A program made the position numbers and the translations under genes. From the NCBI RefSeq assembly GCF_019795295.1, contig NZ_JAIMCG010000011.1:101375-165374 (forward strand): a DNA stretch of 64,000 bases. The letters run 5' to 3'. Positions 48,060 through 57,950 of this stretch are shown piece after piece. Positions within the stretch are counted from its first letter, which is position 1. Each line of letters opens with the position of its first letter. This DNA comes from Cupriavidus sp. AU9028 (lineage in GTDB: Bacteria > Pseudomonadota > Gammaproteobacteria > Burkholderiales > Burkholderiaceae). The notes under the pieces are model-generated. The model searched no databases, was not told the DNA's origin, and saw nothing but the letters and a program-made list of their open reading frames with translations.

Positions 48060-48544
48060 TGCTTGTTCCCTTTTTTCTGATTTCCCTTGAAGTCGATCAC
48101 CGGCACCAGGCGTGCCTTGTCGACATCGGATACGGTGAATTCCAGCAGCGCGGGACCGTCCTTGCCTTCGAACTCCAGGCCGATGCGCTCCGCCCCCGCG
48201 TCGCCGCTGACGCCCCGCAGAATGCCAACGAAATTCTTGCGGCCGTCGACCGGCAGACGCAGCGTGACGCGTGCCTCTTCGCCGGCGAACCGTGCATAGT
48301 CGGCCAGTTTCTTCAACGGTCGGTCCAGCCCGGGGGACGACACTTCGAGCCGCTCGTACTCGACGTTCTCGACCGTCAGCACGTGCGTGAGCTGCCGGCT
48401 GACCTTTTCGCAGTCTTCGATGGCGATGCCCGTGTCCGGCTGATCGATGTAGACGCGCAACAGCCCACCGGGGGCGCGTTCGAGCTCGACCAGCTCATAC
48501 CCCATGCCGGTCAGGGTGGTTTCGATCAAATCTGCCAGATGCAC
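48056..48544 (-). CDS. rimP: Ribosome maturation factor RimP
   Basis: Needed for 30S assembly, 162 residues. [95 protein letters not shown] are family segments (N-terminal alpha/beta domain then the SH3-like C-domain). First gene of the rimP-nusA-infB operon. No tRNA gene precedes it, in contrast to E. coli. Confidence 0.96.
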   Translation of the reverse strand: MHLADLIETTLTGMGYELVELERAPGGLLRVYIDQPDTGIAIEDCEKVSRQLTHVLTVENVEYERLEVSSPGLDRPLKKLADYARFAGEEARVTLRLPVDGRKNFVGILRGVSGDAGAERIGLEFEGKDGPALLEFTVSDVDKARLVPVIDFKGNQKKGNKQ

Positions 48545-48702
48545 TGTCGTTCCGAAAATTGGCCTTCAAATCTGCCGGTCAGCTGCCGGCTCCCCCGCTG
48601 CGCGAAGGCTGGACCGTGGCCGAACCGGCTGGTTCGACCCCGATGAGTTTCAGCCCCGCCTGTCGATTCGACTTGGCGGAGCGGAATGCATTCGGGCGAA
48701 CC

Positions 48703-48727
48703 AAAAAAAAATGGGCGCAATGCCCAT
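48703..48727 (-). terminator. Intrinsic terminator of rluB
   Basis: Stem ATGGGC (48711-48716) with GCCCAT (48722-48727), loop GCAAT, then a run of nine T on the minus strand (A run 48703-48711). It lies 143 bases after the rluB stop and 160 before rimP. Confidence 0.88.
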
Positions 48728-48869
48728 CATTCGCCCATCCCATCGAGGATGACTTTTGAATAGACTTGGATTATACGCTGTGCGCCAATAAAAGGCAAAG
48801 GCACGGCCGCTTCGTCGGCCGTGGCCCCTGCGTGGTGCGCCGCCAAGCCTCTGGCGGCGCCCACGGCAC

Positions 48870-50867
48870 TCAACGGTTGCCGCCGCGCGGACGCCCGCGC
48901 CGGTTGCCGGCAGCCTTGACCGGCGGCTTGCCGCCCGGCTTGGCGCCGGGCTTCCCGGGCTTGCCTGCCTTCTGCATCACGTTTCCGTTCGCCTCGCCAC
49001 GGCGGCCCGGCTTGCCCTGCCCCATGCCCTGGCCGCGGCCGCGCGGCGCACGCAGTGTCGGCTGCGCCGTTTCCAGGCCGACCGTGCCGGCATACTTGGT
49101 GGTATGCGAGGTCAGCAGCGTCGGCGCGGTGATGTAGCCCATCGAGGTCTGCATCGGGTCCGGCTGGCCACGGCTGCCGTTGCCACGCGCGCCCCCTTCC
49201 TTGTTGAAGCGCGGCAGGCCGTCCATGCCGGTGTGCATCGGCACGCCTTCGATCGCCGCCTGCTCGCGCTGCTTGCGCCCGCCGACGCGGGTCGCGCCCT
49301 TGGCACCCGCGGCCTGCTTGGCCGGCGCCTTCAGGCCGATCGCCGCCATCATCGAGCGAACCTCTTCCGGGTCCAGTTCCTGCCAGCGGCCGCGCTTGAG
49401 GCCGCGCGGCAGCAGGAAGGCACCGTAGCGGGTACGGATCAGCCGCGACACGGTCAGCCCGACCGCCTCGAACATCCGGCGCACTTCACGGTTGCGGCCT
49501 TCGGTCAGCGCCACGTGATACCAGTGGTTGACGCCTTCGCCCCCGCCATCCGCGATGCGCAGGAAGTTGGCCTGGCCGTCATCGAGCTGGATGCCCTGCA
49601 GCAGGCGCTGGCGGTCCGCCTCGCTCAGCTCGCCGAGCGTGCGCACCGCGTACTCGCGCTCCACGCCGTAGCGCGGGTGCATGAAGCGGTTGGCAATGTC
49701 GCCCGAGGTGGTGAAGATCAGCAGGCCCTCGGTATTGAAGTCCAGCCGGCCGACCGCGACCCACTTGGCAGTCTTCAGGCGCGGCAGGCTGTCGAACACG
49801 GTGGGACGGCCTTCCGGATCGGACTGGCTGACGATTTCGCCAGAGGGCTTGTGGTACAGCAGCACGCGCGGCGGCTTGGTGCTGATGCGGCGCTGGATCA
49901 GCTTGCCGTTCACGCGCACCTGGTCCGTCGGCAGGATGCGCTGGCCGATATGGGCAGGCAGTCCGTTGACCGAGACGCGTCCTTGCAGGATCAGCTCTTC
50001 CATCTCGCGGCGCGACCCCAGTCCGCCATCGGCCAGCACCTTGTGCAGTTTGGGCGCGTCGTCCTCGGCGGACAGTTCGCGCACCGGCTTGGCCTTGGCC
50101 CGGCCGCCGGCCGCGGCTTCCGCGTCGTACTGGCCGGAGATCACGAAGCGGAACAGGTCTTCGGTCGACCCTGCGGGCTTGTCGGCCACGCCCGGTGCGG
50201 CGTCCTGGGAGGGGCCCTTGCCGTTGCGGCCAGGCGCTGCCTTGCCCTTGCCGGCCTTGCCCCTGCCCGCATTCAATCCTTGCTGGCCCTTGCCGCCCGG
50301 CCCACGGCCCGCGGCATTGCCCTTGCCTTGCCGGCTGGCGCCCCGGCCGCGCGGCTGGTCGTCGGCAGCGTCGGCCGCGACGGCACCATTGGTCCCTTCG
50401 GCGCCCTGACCCGGCACCACCGTCCGGCCCGGGCCCCTGCCGCTCTTGTTCCCCCTGCCACCCTGGCGGGCGCCCGCGCCCTGGCGCGGCACGCCGGCCT
50501 CGGCGCCGTCGGCCTCGGCGCGGCGCGGCTGGCGCGGCTTGCGGCGGGGCTGGCCTTCGTCCGTGGCCGGCGCAGCGGTGCCTTCGGCCGAACCGTCCGC
50601 TCCCGTGGCCGCTTGCGCCTCGGCGCCTTCGGCCGGGCGGCGGCCGCGGCGCCGGGGCGCGGGTGCCGAGGCAGGCTCACCGCCCGCCACATCGCCGGCT
50701 TGCGCGGCGTCGCCACCGGCTGCGTCCCGATCCTGCGCGGCCTGACGGCGCGATGCCACCAGATTGCGCAAGCCGCGGCGCAGGCCCTTGCGGCGAGGCG
50801 CCGCGCCTTCGGCGGGCGCATCGGCTTCGCGCACGTCGTGTTCAATAGAGTCGGACAAAGTATTCAC
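48870..50867 (-). CDS. rluB: Ribosomal large-subunit pseudouridine synthase B with long low-complexity ends
   Basis: Modifies U2605 of 23S rRNA. 665 residues, far longer than E. coli RluB (about 290). The core (about 265-510) is complete: S4 RNA-binding domain [64 protein letters not shown], catalytic Asp in [65 protein letters not shown]. The N-terminal 260 residues and C-terminal 130 are Gly/Ala/Arg/Lys/Gln-rich and repetitive, probably disordered RNA-binding tails. Such extensions occur in this order but are large here. Confidence 0.95.
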   Translation of the reverse strand: MNTLSDSIEHDVREADAPAEGAAPRRKGLRRGLRNLVASRRQAAQDRDAAGGDAAQAGDVAGGEPASAPAPRRRGRRPAEGAEAQAATGADGSAEGTAAPATDEGQPRRKPRQPRRAEADGAEAGVPRQGAGARQGGRGNKSGRGPGRTVVPGQGAEGTNGAVAADAADDQPRGRGASRQGKGNAAGRGPGGKGQQGLNAGRGKAGKGKAAPGRNGKGPSQDAAPGVADKPAGSTEDLFRFVISGQYDAEAAAGGRAKAKPVRELSAEDDAPKLHKVLADGGLGSRREMEELILQGRVSVNGLPAHIGQRILPTDQVRVNGKLIQRRISTKPPRVLLYHKPSGEIVSQSDPEGRPTVFDSLPRLKTAKWVAVGRLDFNTEGLLIFTTSGDIANRFMHPRYGVEREYAVRTLGELSEADRQRLLQGIQLDDGQANFLRIADGGGEGVNHWYHVALTEGRNREVRRMFEAVGLTVSRLIRTRYGAFLLPRGLKRGRWQELDPEEVRSMMAAIGLKAPAKQAAGAKGATRVGGRKQREQAAIEGVPMHTGMDGLPRFNKEGGARGNGSRGQPDPMQTSMGYITAPTLLTSHTTKYAGTVGLETAQPTLRAPRGRGQGMGQGKPGRRGEANGNVMQKAGKPGKPGAKPGGKPPVKAAGNRRGRPRGGNR

Positions 50868-50889
50868 ACTCGGTTATTGCATCTGGTGT

Positions 50890-51789
50890 TCAGTTCGGGA
50901 CGCGCTCGTCCTGCTCGTCGGCGTCGCGCGTGGTCGCGCCGATCGCCTGGTGCCGGTCGGTTTCGCCGTCATCGCTGGCGAAAGCCGCGGCCGGTTCGGG
51001 AACCGCTTCCCCGGCCATCGCTGGGTCGCCATCGCCGCCATCGCCGCCATCCTGGCGGCCATCGCCCTGGACCGGCCGCTCGGCAGCATCGGCAAGCCAC
51101 CGCGGCAGCCCGTCCTCGGCGGGTTGCGTCGCCGGTGGCGTCGCATCCTGAGCCTCGGGACCGGCGGCGGCCGATGGGTCGGCCGCCACAGCGGTTTCCT
51201 CGTCGGCGCCGGCGGAAGTGGCGACGGCTTCGAAATCGATGGCCTGCTGATCGAGCAGCGCTGCCTGCACCTGGGCCTGGGGGTCCTCCAGCGGCGGCAG
51301 CTCGTCCAGCGTGCGCAGGCCGAGGTCGTCCAGGAAGGACTTGGTGGTGGCATACAGGGCGGGCTTGCCCGGCACGTCACGATGGCCGATAACCTCGATC
51401 CAGCCGCGATCCTCCAGCTTCTTGACGACTTCGGTGCTGACCGTCACGCCGCGGATTTCCTCGATGTCACCGCGCGTGACCGGCTGACGGTAGGCAATGA
51501 TGGCCAGCGTTTCCATCACTGCACGCGAATATTTCGGCGGTTTTTCGGGATTGAGCCGGTCGAGATACTCTCGCATCGCCGGCCGGCTCTGGAAGCGCCA
51601 GCCGCTGGCCAGCGCGACCAGCTCCACACCCCGCTGCTCCCAGTCCTGGCGCAGCTCGTCGAGCAGCGCGCGGATCGTGTCGGCGCCAACGTCGTCGGCG
51701 AATAGCCGGCGCAGATCGGAAACGCGCAGTGGCTCCTGCGCGCAGATCAACGCCGTCTCGAGGACGATTTTCGCCTCTTGGGTATTCAT
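50890..51789 (-). CDS. scpB: Segregation and condensation protein ScpB
   Basis: Kleisin-complex partner of ScpA and SMC in chromosome segregation. It has 299 residues, with the usual two winged-helix domains ([99 protein letters not shown]) followed by a long Ala/Asp/Glu-rich C-terminal tail (about 200-299) not needed in shorter ScpBs. It lies 22 bases before rluB. scpA is not in the window. Confidence 0.95.
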   Translation of the reverse strand: MNTQEAKIVLETALICAQEPLRVSDLRRLFADDVGADTIRALLDELRQDWEQRGVELVALASGWRFQSRPAMREYLDRLNPEKPPKYSRAVMETLAIIAYRQPVTRGDIEEIRGVTVSTEVVKKLEDRGWIEVIGHRDVPGKPALYATTKSFLDDLGLRTLDELPPLEDPQAQVQAALLDQQAIDFEAVATSAGADEETAVAADPSAAAGPEAQDATPPATQPAEDGLPRWLADAAERPVQGDGRQDGGDGGDGDPAMAGEAVPEPAAAFASDDGETDRHQAIGATTRDADEQDERVPN

Positions 51790-52433
51790 GTTGTGGTGTG
51801 CGACCTGTCGTTGCGTCTGCGTCCGGCGTGTCCCGAAGCGCTACAGATTTTCGGATTCAGCGATTGCGAGCCGTCCCTGGTCACAGCCGCCATTTCATGC
51901 GCCGCCGCCGGACGTACTTCTGAGTACGCCGCCGTGCGCCTGCTCATCGGTGCATCGATTGCCGGTCCGTCCCGGCCAGAGGTCGTTCGCCGAGCCCGCC
52001 ACTGCGGCTCAGGGAACGCTTGTGCCGCACTGCGCCTGTCATGCAGCCGACACGCCCCGGACGACCGCGATCACTCCGGGTGCAGAACAACCATTGATAT
52101 TGATCGGCCGTGACCGACCGCGCCGGCATCCGCCCACTCCGTCGGCTCCATGCCGGCAGCCGGTGTTCTTGGCCGGTGCAGGCGGGAGGCGCCACACCGG
52201 ATCTTCTTGGCCGGACTGCCGGAACAGGACGGAAGCGCGGGATCGAGACCCGCTCACGCCTGGCATGGCGTCGAGAGCCAGCCGAACGAATCGGCGCCAC
52301 CCGGCGCTGCCTTGAACCTGCGATGTCACCCCAGCACGAGGGGCGCTGGTGCATCGCGGTTCCCGGGATTGTATGGCATACCCGGCGAAAGCTGCAACCG
52401 GCTTGTGCTGGCGACGTTCGTGACGGATGCGAC
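51790..52433. other. Intergenic stretch between the TauE/SafE-like gene and scpB
   Basis: 644 bases without a convincing gene. Open frames here have no homology or ribosome binding site. It has one clear hairpin, CGTACT-TCTG-AGTACG (51913-51928), and a partial FNR-like word TTGATATTGATCGG (52094-52107) that does not fit any gene. The scpB promoter must be in here but I cannot place it. Confidence 0.5.
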
Positions 52434-53240
52434 TCACCAGGCCAGGCAGAAGCCTTGCGCGGCGATGGTGTGCGGCAGCCACGCCGCGCGCACCAGGCCT
52501 GCCACGCCGAAGGCGACAATCAGCAGGCCGACGCCGATGCGCACCGGCGGACGGCGCGACCAGGCGCGCAGATGCCCGGCCAGCCCCGACATCACCAACA
52601 GGTTGGGCAGCGTGCCCAGGCCGAAAGCGAGCATCACCAGGGCGCCCGACGCGGCATTGCCGGCGAGCAGCGCAAGCGACAGGGCGCCGTAGACCATGCC
52701 GCACGGCACCATGCCCCACAGCAGGCCGCTCGCGTAGCGGCGCGCCAGCGCGCCGCGGCTGGCGCAGGCTGCCGGCAAGGCGCCGGCAGCGGCAGGCATC
52801 TGCCGGGATGCCGCCAGCCGGCGCAGCGGCACGGCGGTCAAGCGGGCGGCCACCGGTCCGGCCAGGCGCTCCAGCGCCGTGGCCAGCAGCGGTCGGCCGC
52901 CGAGCAAGGCCAGCCCGGACAGGGCCAGCATGGCGCTGCCCGTGGCGAACAGCAGCCGCTGCACCGGCAGGTAGTTCGCCTGCCACGCGCCGGCGCCGAG
53001 CCCGCCGAGCACCGCGCCAGCCATCGCATAGGCGCTGAGGCGGCCTGCGTGAAGCATCAGGGTCTGCACCAGCCACTGGCGCGGGTTGCCCCAGCGGACG
53101 GTGGCGATCGTCGCCGTGGGCGCGCTGGGCCGCCGCTGCGACGGTGTCATCGTCATGGCAATGCCGCCGCACATGGCCGCACAGTGGGCCCCGCCCAACA
53201 GTGCCAACAGGAATACGGATATAAGTACCGCCTCAGTCAC
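52434..53240 (-). CDS. TauE/SafE-like (UreH-type) membrane protein, cbb3 oxidase-linked
   Basis: 268 residues, six to seven membrane helices. N-terminus MTEAVLISVFLLALLGGAHCAAMCGGIAM has the HCxxMCGG signature of the sulfite-exporter TauE/SafE (UreH-type) family that accompanies cytochrome oxidase and copper-handling genes. The second half repeats the layout (SGLLWGMVPCGMVYGALSLALLAGNAASGAL). In related cbb3 clusters such genes lie next to ccoNOQP and are thought to act in copper delivery or cytochrome assembly. It diverges from fnr (79 bases between starts). Function by context and family. Confidence 0.85.
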   Translation of the reverse strand: MTEAVLISVFLLALLGGAHCAAMCGGIAMTMTPSQRRPSAPTATIATVRWGNPRQWLVQTLMLHAGRLSAYAMAGAVLGGLGAGAWQANYLPVQRLLFATGSAMLALSGLALLGGRPLLATALERLAGPVAARLTAVPLRRLAASRQMPAAAGALPAACASRGALARRYASGLLWGMVPCGMVYGALSLALLAGNAASGALVMLAFGLGTLPNLLVMSGLAGHLRAWSRRPPVRIGVGLLIVAFGVAGLVRAAWLPHTIAAQGFCLAW

Positions 53241-53319
53241 TCGTTACTCCCCGGCACCGGAAGTGCACGGTAGAATCGCTTCGCGGCCCGCTGGGCCCAA
53301 CCAGACCCTGGACACCCAA

Positions 53320-54054
53320 TTGCAGACCTCGAACGCCACCATTCCCATCACCGACCGCGCGCCAAAGTGCTCGACCTGCTCGATCGGCCAGCTTTGCCTG
53401 CCGGTCGGCATGTCGGCGCAGGACGTCGAGAAGATGGACGCGCTGGTCCAGGACCGCGTGCGCGTGCGCAAGGGTGACACGCTGTTCCGCCTGGGCGATC
53501 CGCTGGTGGCGCTGTATGCGATCCGCTTTGGCACGCTCAAGACGCACGTGACGATGGAAGACGGCCGCTCGCAGGTGACCGGCTTCTATCTGCCTGGCGA
53601 AGTGGTGGGCTTCGACGGACTGCAGCAGATGAAACACACCTCGGACGCAACCGCGCTGGAGGACACCGAAGTCTGCGTGGTCCGCTACGACGAGATGCAG
53701 CGCATCTCGGCCTCGCTGCCTTCGCTGCAGCACCAGTTCATGCGCCTGATGAGCAAGGAGATCACCCAGGATCAGGTGATGCTGATCACGCTGGGATCGA
53801 TGCGGGCGGAGGAAAGGCTGGCCGGCTTCCTGGTCAACCTGTCGGAGCGCCTGGCCGCGCGCGGCTACTCGCCCAGCGAGTTCGTGCTGCGCATGAGCCG
53901 GGAGGAGATCGGCAGCTACCTGGGCCTGAAGCTGGAGACCGTCAGCCGGCTGTTCTCGCGCTTCGCCGAAGCCGGACTGATCCAGGTGCGCCAGCGCCAC
54001 GTCAAGCTGATCGACATGGCCGGCATCCGGCAGGTGTTCGGCCGCGGCTGCTGA
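53320..54054 (+). CDS. fnr: Oxygen-responsive regulator Fnr
   Basis: CRP/FNR-family regulator that holds an O2-labile [4Fe-4S] cluster and dimerises on TTGAT-N4-ATCAA when anaerobic. 244 residues. Cluster cysteines at 17, 20, 26 (KCSTCSIGQLC) and 119 (TEVC) fit the FNR pattern. cAMP-like beta-roll (DTLFRLGDPLVALYAIRFGTLKT...GFYLPGEVVGFDGL), dimer helix, and HTH MSREEIGSYLGLKLETVSRLFSRF with the E-xx-SR contact residues. Start is a TTG at 53320, selected because it gives the normal short tail before the first cysteine; a GTG at 53263 is an alternative. It reads away from the TauE/SafE gene and toward the cco genes (convergent). Confidence 0.95.
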   Translation: MQTSNATIPITDRAPKCSTCSIGQLCLPVGMSAQDVEKMDALVQDRVRVRKGDTLFRLGDPLVALYAIRFGTLKTHVTMEDGRSQVTGFYLPGEVVGFDGLQQMKHTSDATALEDTEVCVVRYDEMQRISASLPSLQHQFMRLMSKEITQDQVMLITLGSMRAEERLAGFLVNLSERLAARGYSPSEFVLRMSREEIGSYLGLKLETVSRLFSRFAEAGLIQVRQRHVKLIDMAGIRQVFGRGC

Positions 54055-54088
54055 ACGCCGGCAGGCGGCGGCCCGGCGCCGGCCGCCC

Positions 54089-54349
54089 TCAGGGCATGTC
54101 ATCGTCGCTCTCGTCGACCTGATCGCGGCGGGCGCGCGGCAGCATCAGCAACGTCAGCGCGCTGGACACCGCGCACAGCGCCCACGCCAGCAGGAATCCC
54201 ACCGTATAGACGCCGAGCCGCGACGCCTGCAGCGGCCGCCCGAACACGTCCAGTTCGCCCGGGTCGATCAGGGTGAAGATCACCGTCACGGCGATGGCCG
54301 CGGCCAGGAAGGCCGGCCACAGGACCCGCATCAGCGCGCGCTGCTTCAC
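54089..54349 (-). CDS. Small membrane protein of the cco cluster, unknown
   Basis: 86 residues, two membrane helices (about 8-27 and 46-68) and a short acidic, cytoplasmic C-terminus (RRDQVDESDDDMP). The ATG overlaps the stop of the CcoH-like gene by four bases (54346-54349), so it is translationally coupled to it and belongs to the cco run. I do not recognise the family; I would expect a role in oxidase assembly by position only. Confidence 0.75.
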   Translation of the reverse strand: MKQRALMRVLWPAFLAAAIAVTVIFTLIDPGELDVFGRPLQASRLGVYTVGFLLAWALCAVSSALTLLMLPRARRDQVDESDDDMP

Positions 54350-54588
54350 GGCTGACGATCCCGGTCAGTCCGCGGTTGCACGGCTTTGCCGTGCCCGCTC
54401 GCGTGCGGCGCGGCCGCGGCAGCCTGCTCGACCACCAGCCCATGCCGGCTGACACCGGCCAGCGGCTGGTCGGCATGGGTGGACGCCAGCCAGATCGTTA
54501 CCCCGCACGCCACCATCGCGGCGGCCGGCCCGCTCATCAGGAGCCAGGGCCACGGCTCGCGCCACCAGGGTCGCTGTTGCTGTTCCAT
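54346..54588 (-). CDS. FixH/CcoH-like small membrane protein
   Basis: 80 residues from ATG 54588, preceded by AAGGAGCG. MEQQQRPWWREPWPWLLMSGP is the typical N-terminus of the short FixH/CcoH form (WREPWPWLL), followed by one membrane helix (AAAMVACGVTIWLAS) and a short tail HGLVVEQAAAAAPHASGHG. CcoH/FixH proteins help cbb3 oxidase assembly. The tail is shorter than in classical FixH, which has an extended periplasmic domain. It lies 54 bases after ccoG. Confidence 0.75.
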   Translation of the reverse strand: MEQQQRPWWREPWPWLLMSGPAAAMVACGVTIWLASTHADQPLAGVSRHGLVVEQAAAAAPHASGHGKAVQPRTDRDRQP

Positions 54589-54642
54589 CGTCGCTCCTTC
54601 GCTTGTCCTCGATTCGGTCAACACGGCCTCGCCCCGCCCGTC

Positions 54643-56094
54643 CTACAGTCCCGCCGGAACGATAAAGGTGGACGACTGCCTGACCACCACGTCGTTGCCG
54701 GGCCGCACCGCTGCGGCGCTGCCGCCTTCGCGCAAGACGCGCGCATGGATGGCGAACTCCACCGGATGCGTGCCCTGCCCTGCCTTCTCGATCGGCACGC
54801 GCACGCGCAGCGGCAGCAGGCGGTTCGACAGCGGGGCCAGCGCCACCGCCGACATGTCGCCATCGACCTGCACGCCCGCCAGCGTGCCGCTGCCGGCCTC
54901 GATTGCCAGCCGCATCGGCTGCTCGGTGGTATTGCTGACCTGCAGCCGGTACACGTTCTCGATCCATTGCCCGTCGACTTCGCGCCCCAGGCTTTGCCGA
55001 TCGCGCAGCACGTCCACCTTGAGCGGGCTGCGCATGGCAAGCGCGGTCAGCAGGCCGGCGCACAGCACCATCCACAACGACGCGTACAGCACCACGCGTG
55101 GCCGCAGCAGCCGGCGTCGAGCGGCCGCCGGGGACAGCTTCGACACCATCGCGCGCTCCGACGTATAACGGATCAGGCCGCGCGGGTAGCGCATCTTGTC
55201 CATCACCTGGTCGCAGGCATCGATGCAGGCGCCGCAACCGATGCACTCGTATTGCAGGCCATCGCGGATGTCGATGCCGGTCGGGCAGACCTGCACGCAG
55301 ATGCTGCAGTCCACGCAGTCGCCGATGCCCAGCGCCTGGCGGTCGGCGCTGCGCGCCCTGCCCCGGCGCGGCTCGCCGCGGCCGGTGTCGTAGGTCACCA
55401 CGTAGGTGTCCTTGTCCACCATCACGCTCTGGAAGCGCGCATACGGACACATGTACTTGCACACCTGCTCGCGCAGGAAGCCCGCGTTGCCCCAGGTGGC
55501 GATGGCGTAGAACAGCATCCAGAAGCCTTCCCACGGGCCGGTGGTCAGCGTCATCACGGAGCCGCCGAGGTCGCGGATCGGCGAGAAGTAGCCGACGAAG
55601 GTGAAGCCGGTCCACAGTGCGATCGCCACCCACAGCAGATGCTTGGTTGCCTTCAGCCGGATCTTGCGCGGGCTCCAGGGGGCGCCGTCCAGGCGGATGC
55701 GGGCGATGCGGTCGCCCTCCACCTTGCGCTCGATCCACATGAAGATCTCGGTGTAGACCGTTTGCGGGCACGCGTAGCCGCAGAACAGCCTGCCGGCGAC
55801 CGCGGTGAACAGAAACAACGCCAGCGCGCTGATCACCAGCAGCACGGCTAGGTAGATCACGTCCTGCGGCCACAGCACCAGCCCGAACAGGTAGAACTTG
55901 CGCGCCGCCAGATCGAACAGCACCGCCTGCCGGCCGTTCCATTGCAGCCACGGCATGCCGTAGAAGACCAGCTGCGTCAGCACTACCATGATGACGCGCC
56001 AGCGCGCGAAGAGGCCGCTGACCGCGCGCGGATGGATCTTCCGGCGGACCTCGTACAGCGAGGTCTCGATCAGGTCGGGACCGGGGGCGTTCAT
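54643..56094 (-). CDS. ccoG: Cytochrome c oxidase accessory protein CcoG (RdxA/FixG)
   Basis: Membrane iron-sulfur protein that reduces Cu(II) during cbb3 assembly. 483 residues: five or so membrane helices (MVVLTQLVFYGMPWLQWNGRQ... LLVISALALFLFTAVAGRLFCGYACPQTVYTEIFMWIE), two 4Fe-4S ferredoxin clusters (CVDCSICVQVCP, CIGCGACIDACD), a further helix, and a C-terminal immunoglobulin-like domain (ending VVRQSSTFIVPAGL). Start ATG 56094 (MNAPGPDLIETSLYEVRRKIHPRAVSG); longer frame starts are in ccoP. It follows ccoP by 32 bases. Confidence 0.96.
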   Translation of the reverse strand: MNAPGPDLIETSLYEVRRKIHPRAVSGLFARWRVIMVVLTQLVFYGMPWLQWNGRQAVLFDLAARKFYLFGLVLWPQDVIYLAVLLVISALALFLFTAVAGRLFCGYACPQTVYTEIFMWIERKVEGDRIARIRLDGAPWSPRKIRLKATKHLLWVAIALWTGFTFVGYFSPIRDLGGSVMTLTTGPWEGFWMLFYAIATWGNAGFLREQVCKYMCPYARFQSVMVDKDTYVVTYDTGRGEPRRGRARSADRQALGIGDCVDCSICVQVCPTGIDIRDGLQYECIGCGACIDACDQVMDKMRYPRGLIRYTSERAMVSKLSPAAARRRLLRPRVVLYASLWMVLCAGLLTALAMRSPLKVDVLRDRQSLGREVDGQWIENVYRLQVSNTTEQPMRLAIEAGSGTLAGVQVDGDMSAVALAPLSNRLLPLRVRVPIEKAGQGTHPVEFAIHARVLREGGSAAAVRPGNDVVVRQSSTFIVPAGL

Positions 56095-56126
56095 CGCATC
56101 GACTCCTGTTCTCTCGGGTGGCTCGC

Positions 56127-57065
56127 TCAGCGCTGCGCCACTGGCGTGCCGGCCGACAGCCCGTACACGTACGCGGCCAGCATGCGGATGCGCTCGGGCG
56201 TGAGGATTTCCTCGTGCGCGGGCATGCGGCTGTCGTGGCCCTTCAGGATTGCCTTGACGATCTGGGCCTCGCTGCTGCCGTGCAGCCACACGCGGTCGGA
56301 CAGGTTCGGGGCGCCCAGCGCCTGGTTGCCCTGTCCCTTGCCGCCGTGACAGGCCACGCAGGTGGTCTTGAAGACCGGCTCGCCGCGCGCCACGCGGATC
56401 GGGTCGGCCGACAGGCCGGACAGCGAGCGCACGTACTGCGCGACTTCGCCGGCTGCCTTGGCGTCGATCGCCGCGGCGAAGGACGGCATCACGCCGTGCC
56501 GCCCCTTGGCGATGCTGGTCTCGATGGTGGCCGGGTCGCCGCCATAGAGCCAGTCGCCATCGGTCAGGTCGGGGAAGCCGCGGCTGCCGCGGGCGTCCGA
56601 GCCGTGGCATTGCGCGCAGTTGTTCAGGAACAGCCGCTGGCCGATCTCGCGTGCGCCGGGATCGGCGGCGACCGCCTTGATGTCCATCGCCAGGTAGCGC
56701 GCATAGACCTCGTGCTGGCTGGCCTGCGCCGCCTCACGCCGCGCCGCGAGCTCGCCCTGCGAGGAGAAGCCCAGCACGCCCTGGTAGCCGCCCAGGCCGG
56801 GATACAGCACGAGATAGGCCAGCGCGAACACGCAGCTGCCGAGGAACATCCACATCCACCAGCGCGGCAGCGGGTTGTTCAGCTCGCGCAGATCGCCATC
56901 CCAGACGTGGCCGGTGTCGGTCTGCGCATCGACCTGCCTGGGGCCGCCCGCGTCGGGGCCGCGCATGCGCGTCTGCGACAGCAGCAGCCACACGCACCAG
57001 ACAATGCCGGCCAGCGCGATCGCGGCGATGTAGTAACTCCAGAAGTCCGATACGAAGTCGCTCAT
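56127..57065 (-). CDS. ccoP: cbb3-type cytochrome c oxidase diheme subunit CcoP
   Basis: Membrane-anchored diheme cytochrome c passing electrons to CcoO/CcoN. 312 residues. One N-terminal membrane helix near 10-30 (YYIAAIALAGIVWCVWLLL), a second near 75-95, then two cytochrome c domains with CAQCH (heme 1) and CVACH (heme 2). WDGDLRELNNPLPRWWMWMFLGS is the CcoP_N signature. It follows ccoQ by three bases and precedes ccoG. Confidence 0.97.
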   Translation of the reverse strand: MSDFVSDFWSYYIAAIALAGIVWCVWLLLSQTRMRGPDAGGPRQVDAQTDTGHVWDGDLRELNNPLPRWWMWMFLGSCVFALAYLVLYPGLGGYQGVLGFSSQGELAARREAAQASQHEVYARYLAMDIKAVAADPGAREIGQRLFLNNCAQCHGSDARGSRGFPDLTDGDWLYGGDPATIETSIAKGRHGVMPSFAAAIDAKAAGEVAQYVRSLSGLSADPIRVARGEPVFKTTCVACHGGKGQGNQALGAPNLSDRVWLHGSSEAQIVKAILKGHDSRMPAHEEILTPERIRMLAAYVYGLSAGTPVAQR

Positions 57066-57068
57066 GAC

Positions 57069-57245
57069 TCAGTCCTGCAGGGTTGGGTGGCGCGGCCGGG
57101 CTTCCTGCGCTTCGTCAGGCAGTGCGAACGGCAGCAGCGCGGATTCGCGGTTCGCGTTCTTGCGGCCGGACGACCACGCCCAGCAGCAGATCGCAAGAAA
57201 GGCGGCGAGGCAGATCGCCGTGGAAAGGCCGGCAAGCAGGTTCAT
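57069..57245 (-). CDS. ccoQ: cbb3-type oxidase subunit CcoQ (FixQ)
   Basis: 58 residues. Short single-helix subunit: N-terminal helix [24 protein letters not shown] at its end, basic [18 protein letters not shown] and a polar tail ending LQD. Its ATG (57245-57243) overlaps the ccoO stop, and its stop is three bases before ccoP. Position and form identify it; it stabilises the complex in other bacteria. Short size makes it easy to miss. Confidence 0.92.
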   Translation of the reverse strand: MNLLAGLSTAICLAAFLAICCWAWSSGRKNANRESALLPFALPDEAQEARPRHPTLQD

Positions 57246-57931
57246 TGCGCCGCTCCTGGGACGGTAGCGGCAGCGACGGGCGCCTGTGCCGCCGCGGCGG
57301 CCGCCTGCATGCCGCGACGGTTGATGCCCAGCCCCTGCAGATAGGCGACCAGCGCGTCTTCCTCGGTCTTGCCCTTGAGCGCGGCGCTCGCCTGCGTGAT
57401 GTCCTCGTCGGTATAGGGCACGCCGAGCTGGCGCAGCGTCTGCATCCGCTTGTGGATGTCGTCGCTCTGCACTTCGTTGCGGGCCAGCCAGGGGTAGGAC
57501 GGCATCACCGACTCGGGCACCACGTCGCGCGGATTGCGCAGGTGGATGCGATGCCAGTCATCGGAGTAGCGGCCGCCGACGCGGGCCAGATCCGGACCGG
57601 TTCGCTTCGAGCCCCACAGGAACGGATGGTCGTAGACCGATTCGCCGGCGGTGGAGTACGGCCCGTAGCGCTCGACTTCGGCCTGCAGCGTGCGCACCTG
57701 CTGCGAGTGGCAGCCGACGCAGCCCTCCCGGATGTAGATGTCGCGCCCCATCAGCCGCAGCGGCGAATAGGGTGCGATGCCGGGGTCGGCTTTGGTGGTG
57801 GAATGCTGGAAGAACAGCGGCACGATCTGCACGAGACCGGCGATGCTGACCACGACGATGGTGCAGACGATCAGCCAGCCGATGTTCTTTTCCAGCGTCT
57901 CGTGCGAGAAGAAGCGATGTTGCTTGGACAT
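57242..57931 (-). CDS. ccoO: cbb3-type cytochrome c oxidase monoheme subunit CcoO
   Basis: Membrane-anchored cytochrome c, 229 residues. [41 protein letters not shown] is the N-terminal helix; [26 protein letters not shown] has the single heme CxxCH; then [23 protein letters not shown] with the axial Met region VMPSYPWLA. Start ATG 57931, 19 bases after ccoN. The stop overlaps the ccoQ ATG. Confidence 0.97.
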   Translation of the reverse strand: MSKQHRFFSHETLEKNIGWLIVCTIVVVSIAGLVQIVPLFFQHSTTKADPGIAPYSPLRLMGRDIYIREGCVGCHSQQVRTLQAEVERYGPYSTAGESVYDHPFLWGSKRTGPDLARVGGRYSDDWHRIHLRNPRDVVPESVMPSYPWLARNEVQSDDIHKRMQTLRQLGVPYTDEDITQASAALKGKTEEDALVAYLQGLGINRRGMQAAAAAAQAPVAAATVPGAAQ

Positions 57932-57950
57932 GGTGTCTGGTCCCGGTCGA

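Noticed and set aside
48621-48640. GGTTCGACCC looking like a tRNA T loop upstream of rimP
   Set aside because: Flanking bases do not pair as a T stem and there is no anticodon or acceptor arm; it is part of a simple CGAACC/GGTTCG hairpin.
52094-52107. FNR-like word TTGATATTGATCGG
   Set aside because: Only 8 of 10 matches, no -10 at the correct distance, and no gene start nearby on either strand.
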